This document shows positions 5,377 through 8,968 of a stretch of 8,968 nucleotides of DNA, piece by piece (position 1 is the first letter of the stretch; every line of letters starts with the position of its first letter). Both the position numbers and the translations under genes were made by a program. This stretch comes from Bifidobacterium breve (lineage in GTDB: Bacteria; Actinomycetota; Acidimicrobiia; IMCC26256). The notes beneath the pieces are model-generated. The model saw only the letters and a program-made list of their open reading frames with translations. It was not told the DNA's origin and searched no databases. The stretch lies in contig CAMDSG010000063.1 in the NCBI GenBank assembly GCA_945907055.1, positions 1-8,968 on the forward strand, given 5' to 3'.

Positions 5377-7632
5377 CTGCCTTGCGAATGCCGCCAGTGA
5401 CTCTGACTCGGCTAGCCCGGCGTGGTCTCTACCCAGCTGTATCTGGATCTCTACTCGATCAAGCGTCCCCTCGAACGGGAACGTATTGGAGTATCGGTCG
5501 CTTACGGGCGAGCCGTGGTCGTACCCGACGCTTGGCCCGATGCTCGACATCACGCCCATTACATATGGAATCTCAACTGTTCCGCACTCTTCGCCGTTAA
5601 TGACCAGCGTTGCGATGCCGTTGCGCGAGATGCGTCGGAAGCGAACGCCAACGACATACTCACCACTGCCAAGTTTTACTGAAGACTCGACGGCAAAGTG
5701 ATCACCGAAGCAGTTGTAGTCAAATACTGCACGATCGTTCTGGATAAAGATGCTTACCCCAGAGTTCTCGGTGCCACTTGCGTAGAGGACACCGTCTTCA
5801 CCCTCCGCACGCGTTAGGTATGCATCGAGGTCCCAACTACGCCCACCTATTGGGGCCGCTGCCTGTGCTGGTAGTGGGGCCATTGGCGGTCGGTATACAT
5901 AGTTGCGCGATGTCGGGTGTGGTGAACGATCTCGGAAGCGCGCTCCGAAGAGTTCGATACCGCGGTCGTCGAGTGGGAGTACCCCATGCTCCTCGGCCTC
6001 AATCCACCAAAGCGAAATCAGCTCAGCCAATTTCTCGGGCATCTCGGCAGCGAGGTTCTTGCACTCAGAGCGGTCCTCTTCAATGTGGTACAGCTCCCAG
6101 TCGTCATCATCAAATGACACTCCTGGGGTGTGCTTTGTAACTGCTTTCCACCCGTCTGCGTAGAGGCCGCGGTGACCATGCATCTCAAAGTATTGAATCT
6201 TCTTGTTGCTTGATGCTTCAGGAGCATCGAATGTGTATGCCATTGATGTGCCTGTAACCGGCATCTGCTCAAGACCGCGAAATATCGACGGCGGCGTTAC
6301 ATTCAACAATTCGTAGATTGTCGGAGCAATGTCATTTACGTGATGGAACTGGTCACGCAGCCCACCCTTATCGGTAATGCGAGCAGGCCAATGCATGATG
6401 AGAGGTACGTGTACTCCACCCTCATGCGTGTTCTGCTTGTAGTACTTGAACGGAGCGTTACCGGCCTGCGCCCAACCCCACGGGTAGTTCGAGTGACTAT
6501 GTGGACCACCGATGTCGTCTATGCGCCCAATTGCCTCCTCCGGAGTCTCGAGTAAGAAGTTGAAGAACTTCATCTCGTGCATAACTCCAAAGGGGCCGCC
6601 CTCTTGGCTGGCTCCGTTGTCGGATAGAAGGATGACAATTGTGTTATCCAACTGCCCGATATCTCTTAGTGACTCAATAAAGCGACCAATCTGTACATCA
6701 GTGTGGTCAAGGAATGCCGCGTAGGCCTCCTGAAGTCGCGCAGCGAGTCGCTGATGCACCTCTGGCATATCGGCCCAAGCCTCAACCCCGGGGTTGCGCG
6801 GTGCTAACTCTGTATCCGCCGGAAGCAGACCAAGCGCCTGCTGATTTGCAAACCACTGCTCGCGGATTACATCCCAACCGGCATCAAAACGACCGCGATA
6901 TTTCGCGAGGTACTGGGGTGGAGACTGATGAGGAGCGTGAGTTGCACCGAATGCAAGGTAGGTAAAGAAAGGTTTGTCAGGGCGAACAGACTTCGCGTCG
7001 TGGATGAACTCAATGGCGCGATCAACTAGGTCTTCAGTTAGGTGATATCCATCTGCTGGTGACTTTGGCGGCTCAACCATGTGGTTGTCATAAGTGAGTT
7101 CTGGGTGGAACTGGTCTGTCTCGCCATCAAGGAATCCGTAGTACCGATCGAAACCGCGCTGAAGCGGCCACTGCTCGTATGGTCCGGCTGCAGAGCAGTT
7201 CTCCATCGGGCAGAGGTGCCATTTACCGAGAGCGAAAGTTGTATAGCCCTCGTCGCGTAGGACCTCAGCAACAGTTGAGGCGTGATTCGAGACATGACCG
7301 GTCATGTGCGGGAACCCAGTATTGAAGTTTGAGATGCTCCGCATGCCGATGCTGTGATGGTTGCGCCCGGTTAGGAGTGCTGCGCGAGTTGGGGAGCAAA
7401 CAGGTGTTACATGGAAGTTGGTAAAACGAAGCCCGTTCGCTGCGAGCGCATCAATGTTTGGCGTCTCGATGGTCGATCCGAAGCAGCCGAAGTGGGAGAA
7501 GCCAAGGTCATCGAAGAGCATGATGACAACATTGGGCGCAGACTCTCCTGGGTGCTTAGCGGTTGGCCACCAGGGCTCGGAGTCAGTAAATAGACGCTCG
7601 ATCTTGCCGCCGTACTCTCCGTATTGCTTCAT
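5374..7632 (-). CDS. Cys-type arylsulfatase, large AtsA/AtsD-like form
   Basis: This 752-residue sulfatase hydrolyses sulfate esters to alcohol and sulfate. The active-site block VCSPTRAALLTGR (78-90) holds C79, which a formylglycine-generating enzyme must oxidise, and R83. Other family residues are the metal aspartates D41-D42 (LFDDLGFSHFG), K137 and H139 (GKWHL), H232 (GATHAPH), D338-N339 (LSDNGAS) and K396 (PFKYYKQNTHEGG). The catalytic domain covers about 33-560. Residues from about 610 form a beta-rich C-terminal domain seen in long family members such as the roughly 790-residue mycobacterial AtsA/AtsD, which also share the N-terminal PWWP motif. There is no signal peptide or Tat motif, so a cytoplasmic enzyme acting on imported or internal sulfate esters is inferred. 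The start is the ATG at 7632-7630, with AGGAG six bases upstream. The upstream LLM oxidoreductase gene, 69 bp away, is probably co-transcribed. Confidence 0.96.
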   Translation of the reverse strand: MKQYGEYGGKIERLFTDSEPWWPTAKHPGESAPNVVIMLFDDLGFSHFGCFGSTIETPNIDALAANGLRFTNFHVTPVCSPTRAALLTGRNHHSIGMRSISNFNTGFPHMTGHVSNHASTVAEVLRDEGYTTFALGKWHLCPMENCSAAGPYEQWPLQRGFDRYYGFLDGETDQFHPELTYDNHMVEPPKSPADGYHLTEDLVDRAIEFIHDAKSVRPDKPFFTYLAFGATHAPHQSPPQYLAKYRGRFDAGWDVIREQWFANQQALGLLPADTELAPRNPGVEAWADMPEVHQRLAARLQEAYAAFLDHTDVQIGRFIESLRDIGQLDNTIVILLSDNGASQEGGPFGVMHEMKFFNFLLETPEEAIGRIDDIGGPHSHSNYPWGWAQAGNAPFKYYKQNTHEGGVHVPLIMHWPARITDKGGLRDQFHHVNDIAPTIYELLNVTPPSIFRGLEQMPVTGTSMAYTFDAPEASSNKKIQYFEMHGHRGLYADGWKAVTKHTPGVSFDDDDWELYHIEEDRSECKNLAAEMPEKLAELISLWWIEAEEHGVLPLDDRGIELFGARFRDRSPHPTSRNYVYRPPMAPLPAQAAAPIGGRSWDLDAYLTRAEGEDGVLYASGTENSGVSIFIQNDRAVFDYNCFGDHFAVESSVKLGSGEYVVGVRFRRISRNGIATLVINGEECGTVEIPYVMGVMSSIGPSVGYDHGSPVSDRYSNTFPFEGTLDRVEIQIQLGRDHAGLAESESLAAFARQ

Positions 7633-7690
7633 TATTTACTCCTGTTGTTTGTCGACCGAAATCTATTTGTAATCCGGTGATGGGTGCCCG

Positions 7691-7705
7691 CTAATTGCCA
7701 ATTAG
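7691..7705. promoter_or_regulatory. Perfect 15-bp palindrome upstream of the sulfatase gene
   Basis: CTAATTG (7691-7697) and CAATTAG (7699-7705) are exact inverted repeats around one C. The site lies 58 bp before the sulfatase ATG and overlaps the stop codon of the LLM gene (7704-7702). Size, AT-rich arms and position suit a dimeric repressor such as a MarR, TetR or GntR-type protein. No regulator gene is in the window, and no good promoter hexamers could be placed beside it. Confidence 0.4.
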
Positions 7706-8571
7706 GCCTTTGCGATTATGTCTTCACTAAAGCGTGCGAGGGCTGCCTCTGTATCCTCGAAGAAGAGGAGCGCAGGGACCATGACGCGAGAGACGCCGAG
7801 GTCCTCTAACGCGTGGAGTTCCCCTACAGGGTCGGGCCCGAAGATGCCCATGCTGCCGGCTGTGAACTCAATGGCATCGGGGTTCCGACCATGCTCGACC
7901 GCCGATGCGCGTGCAACATCAAACATTTGGGCAAGTTCTTCGTGCGTACCTTTGCCGGGGAAGAATCCATCCCCGAGGCGGCCTGCTCGACGTGCCGCTA
8001 TATCAGAGTGCCCACCGATGTGAATCGGTACAGAGCCGTTTGTTGGTTGCGGCCGCTGTATGCAGTCTTTGAAGTTCGTAAATTTTCCGTCGAACGATGC
8101 CTGTTCGTTTCCCCAGAGCGAGCGCATCACATGAACGTGCTCATCGGTTCGTGCTCCGCGCTCGGAGAACGGAACTCCAATCGCATCGAACTCCTCCTCG
8201 AGCCAACCGACACCAATGCCAAGATCAACGCGCCCACCCGAGAGTGCATCAAGGGTTGCGACCTCTTTGGCTAGTACGACTGGATTTCTCTGGGGGAGTA
8301 TGAGTATCCCTGTCGCTAGGCGAATTGTTTTAGTGCACGCAGCTATATAGGTAAGCCAGATGAGTGGGTCTGGAATTGGAGCATCCTCACGCCCTGGCAT
8401 CTTCCCTGATTTTGCGTAGGGGTACTCGGACTCGTAGCCAGAGGGAACAACAACATGCTCGACCGTCCATAGGGACTCAAAGCCGCACTCCTCGGCTGCT
8501 TGAGCGAAGGAACTTGCCTTCTCGGCGCCAGCGAATGGGCCGATGTTTGCGAAGGGGATGGCGAATTTCAC
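7702..8571 (-). CDS. LLM-class F420-dependent oxidoreductase
   Basis: This 289-residue luciferase-like (bacterial luciferase/F420) TIM-barrel protein probably uses reduced F420, given the actinobacterial setting and its likeness to the TIGR03619 group; FMNH2 use as in SsuD cannot be excluded. The start is the GTG at 8571-8569, giving VKFAIPFANIGPF, with GGAGG (complement of 8580-8584) eight bases upstream. Typical blocks: FESLWTVEHV (31-40), TGILILPQRNP (87-97) followed by LAKEVATLDALSGGRVDLGIG and VGWLEEEF, then the phosphate-binding region VPIHIGGHS (181-189) and DGFFPG (201-206). Length is normal. An upstream ATG at 8661 is in frame, but the extra 30 residues lack family likeness and would run through the divergent promoter region. 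The substrate is unknown; the sulfatase downstream suggests a shared catabolic route for a sulfated or sulfonated compound, which is inference. Confidence 0.92.
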   Translation of the reverse strand: MKFAIPFANIGPFAGAEKASSFAQAAEECGFESLWTVEHVVVPSGYESEYPYAKSGKMPGREDAPIPDPLIWLTYIAACTKTIRLATGILILPQRNPVVLAKEVATLDALSGGRVDLGIGVGWLEEEFDAIGVPFSERGARTDEHVHVMRSLWGNEQASFDGKFTNFKDCIQRPQPTNGSVPIHIGGHSDIAARRAGRLGDGFFPGKGTHEELAQMFDVARASAVEHGRNPDAIEFTAGSMGIFGPDPVGELHALEDLGVSRVMVPALLFFEDTEAALARFSEDIIAKA

Positions 8572-8603
8572 TTGGGGGTCCTCCAGGCCTTGGGGGTGCA
8601 CTA

Positions 8604-8632
8604 TTGGCACGGTGACTGACAGAATGTAGCAT
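8604..8632 (+). promoter_or_regulatory. Sigma-70-type promoter for the rightmost gene
   Basis: TTGGCA (8604-8609, 5/6 match) and TAGCAT (8627-8632, 4/6 match) are exactly 17 bases apart and end 34 bp before the ATG at 8667. This is the best-spaced promoter in the window. It lies in the 95-bp divergent gap with the LLM gene. On the opposite strand no comparable pair was found, so the LLM promoter is unassigned. Confidence 0.5.
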
Positions 8633-8666
8633 TGCCGCAAACCCGCTGCTTGAGGAGGCAATTGCT

Positions 8667-8968
8667 ATGACCGAACTCGTTCTCGACTCTCTCCAGCGTC
8701 GCATGCGCACTATGCATGGGCTCTACTACCAGGCGACGTCATCGATGAACCTTGAGCATGTCAACCACTTCGAGCGCGAGGGGGTTCTGCCTATTGCCTT
8801 CTCACTATTCCACTACACCAATATGGAGGACGCCTCCTTCATGCTGATCTCTGGGATCCCTCCGGTCTGGAATGAGGAGTGGCAGGAGCGGGTGCAGATG
8901 TCTATTGACGACCACGGGAAGCACCGAACTGTGGATGAGATGATTCATCAGCGGATCGGCAACTACGA
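8667..8968 (+). CDS. Probable DinB-like (DinB_2 superfamily) protein, N-terminal part cut by window edge
   Basis: One hundred codons are visible, open to the right edge. The start is ATG 8667, eight bases after AGGAGG (8653-8658). The first helix (LVLDSLQRRMRTMHGLYYQATSSMN) is followed by HVNHFEREGVLPIAFSLFHYTNMEDASFMLISGIPPVWNEEWQERV and then a charged stretch ending in DEMIHQRIGNY. The FHYTNMEDASFM segment, with a His at the start of a helix, resembles the first metal-ligand helix of the four-helix DinB superfamily, and the rest is consistent with that fold. Members include thiol transferases and many uncharacterised proteins. The conserved later histidines lie outside the window, so neither the assignment nor any function is secure. 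The gene is divergent from the LLM oxidoreductase. Confidence 0.55.
   Translation, partial: MTELVLDSLQRRMRTMHGLYYQATSSMNLEHVNHFEREGVLPIAFSLFHYTNMEDASFMLISGIPPVWNEEWQERVQMSIDDHGKHRTVDEMIHQRIGNY

Noticed and set aside
5366..5701. 111-codon plus-strand frame downstream of glnII
   Set aside because: It is antisense to the sulfatase C-terminal domain and begins inside the terminator-like dyad.
7813..8274. 153-codon plus-strand reading frame
   Set aside because: It is wholly antisense to the well-supported LLM oxidoreductase and has no recognisable domain or ribosome binding site.
8572..8661. N-terminal extension of the LLM oxidoreductase by 30 residues from ATG 8661
   Set aside because: The added residues do not look like the family, while the GTG at 8571 has GGAGG at good spacing and gives the normal start.
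1..8968. CRISPR arrays, tRNA or rRNA genes, insertion sequences, phage genes, defence genes
   Set aside because: Read on both strands, no spaced repeat array, cloverleaf, transposase or integrase motif or toxin-antitoxin pair was found.

Overview
The window looks like a chromosomal segment of an actinobacterium, most likely an aquatic member of the Acidimicrobiia or a relative. This is inferred from gene content and style: a lipid-anchored branched-chain-amino-acid-type binding protein with a Ser/Thr/Ala/Lys-rich linker, a eukaryote-type glutamine synthetase II, an F420-type luciferase-like oxidoreductase, an AtsA/AtsD-type large sulfatase, several GTG starts and moderate GC. No rRNA or other marker gene is present, so the assignment is tentative.

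Layout, left to right. (1) 1-536, minus strand: N-terminal part of a substrate-binding lipoprotein, cut by the left edge. (2) 650-1363 and 1380-2261, plus strand: a five-helix membrane protein with a degenerate K+-channel-like pore loop, then a PhyH-type Fe(II)/2-oxoglutarate dioxygenase 16 bp downstream. (3) 2294-2743, minus strand: a small four-helix membrane protein, convergent with the dioxygenase. (4) 2906-4003, plus strand: an acyl-CoA dehydrogenase, divergent from gene 3. (5) 4004-4274: a 271-bp leader rich in signals, with an 11-bp-phased GTTCAC repeat resembling a PhoP (PHO) box and a strong stem-loop. (6) 4275-5279, plus strand: glutamine synthetase II. (7) 5284-5376: a large nested inverted repeat between convergent genes, probably a bidirectional terminator. 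(8) 7632-5374 and 8571-7702, minus strand: a Cys-type arylsulfatase behind an F420-dependent LLM oxidoreductase, 69 bp apart, with a perfect 15-bp palindrome at the junction. (9) From 8667, plus strand: the start of a probable DinB-like protein, cut by the right edge, with a good promoter in the divergent gap.

The coding content reads as nutrient scavenging and small-molecule catabolism: uptake by an ABC transporter, oxidative attack by PhyH, acyl-CoA dehydrogenase and LLM enzymes, sulfate-ester hydrolysis and ammonium assimilation. I see no CRISPR array, defence island, prophage, insertion sequence or RNA gene. The least explained material is non-coding: the glnII leader, the 93-bp dyad after glnII and the palindrome before the sulfatase. 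I do not see convincing evidence for a wholly new system.
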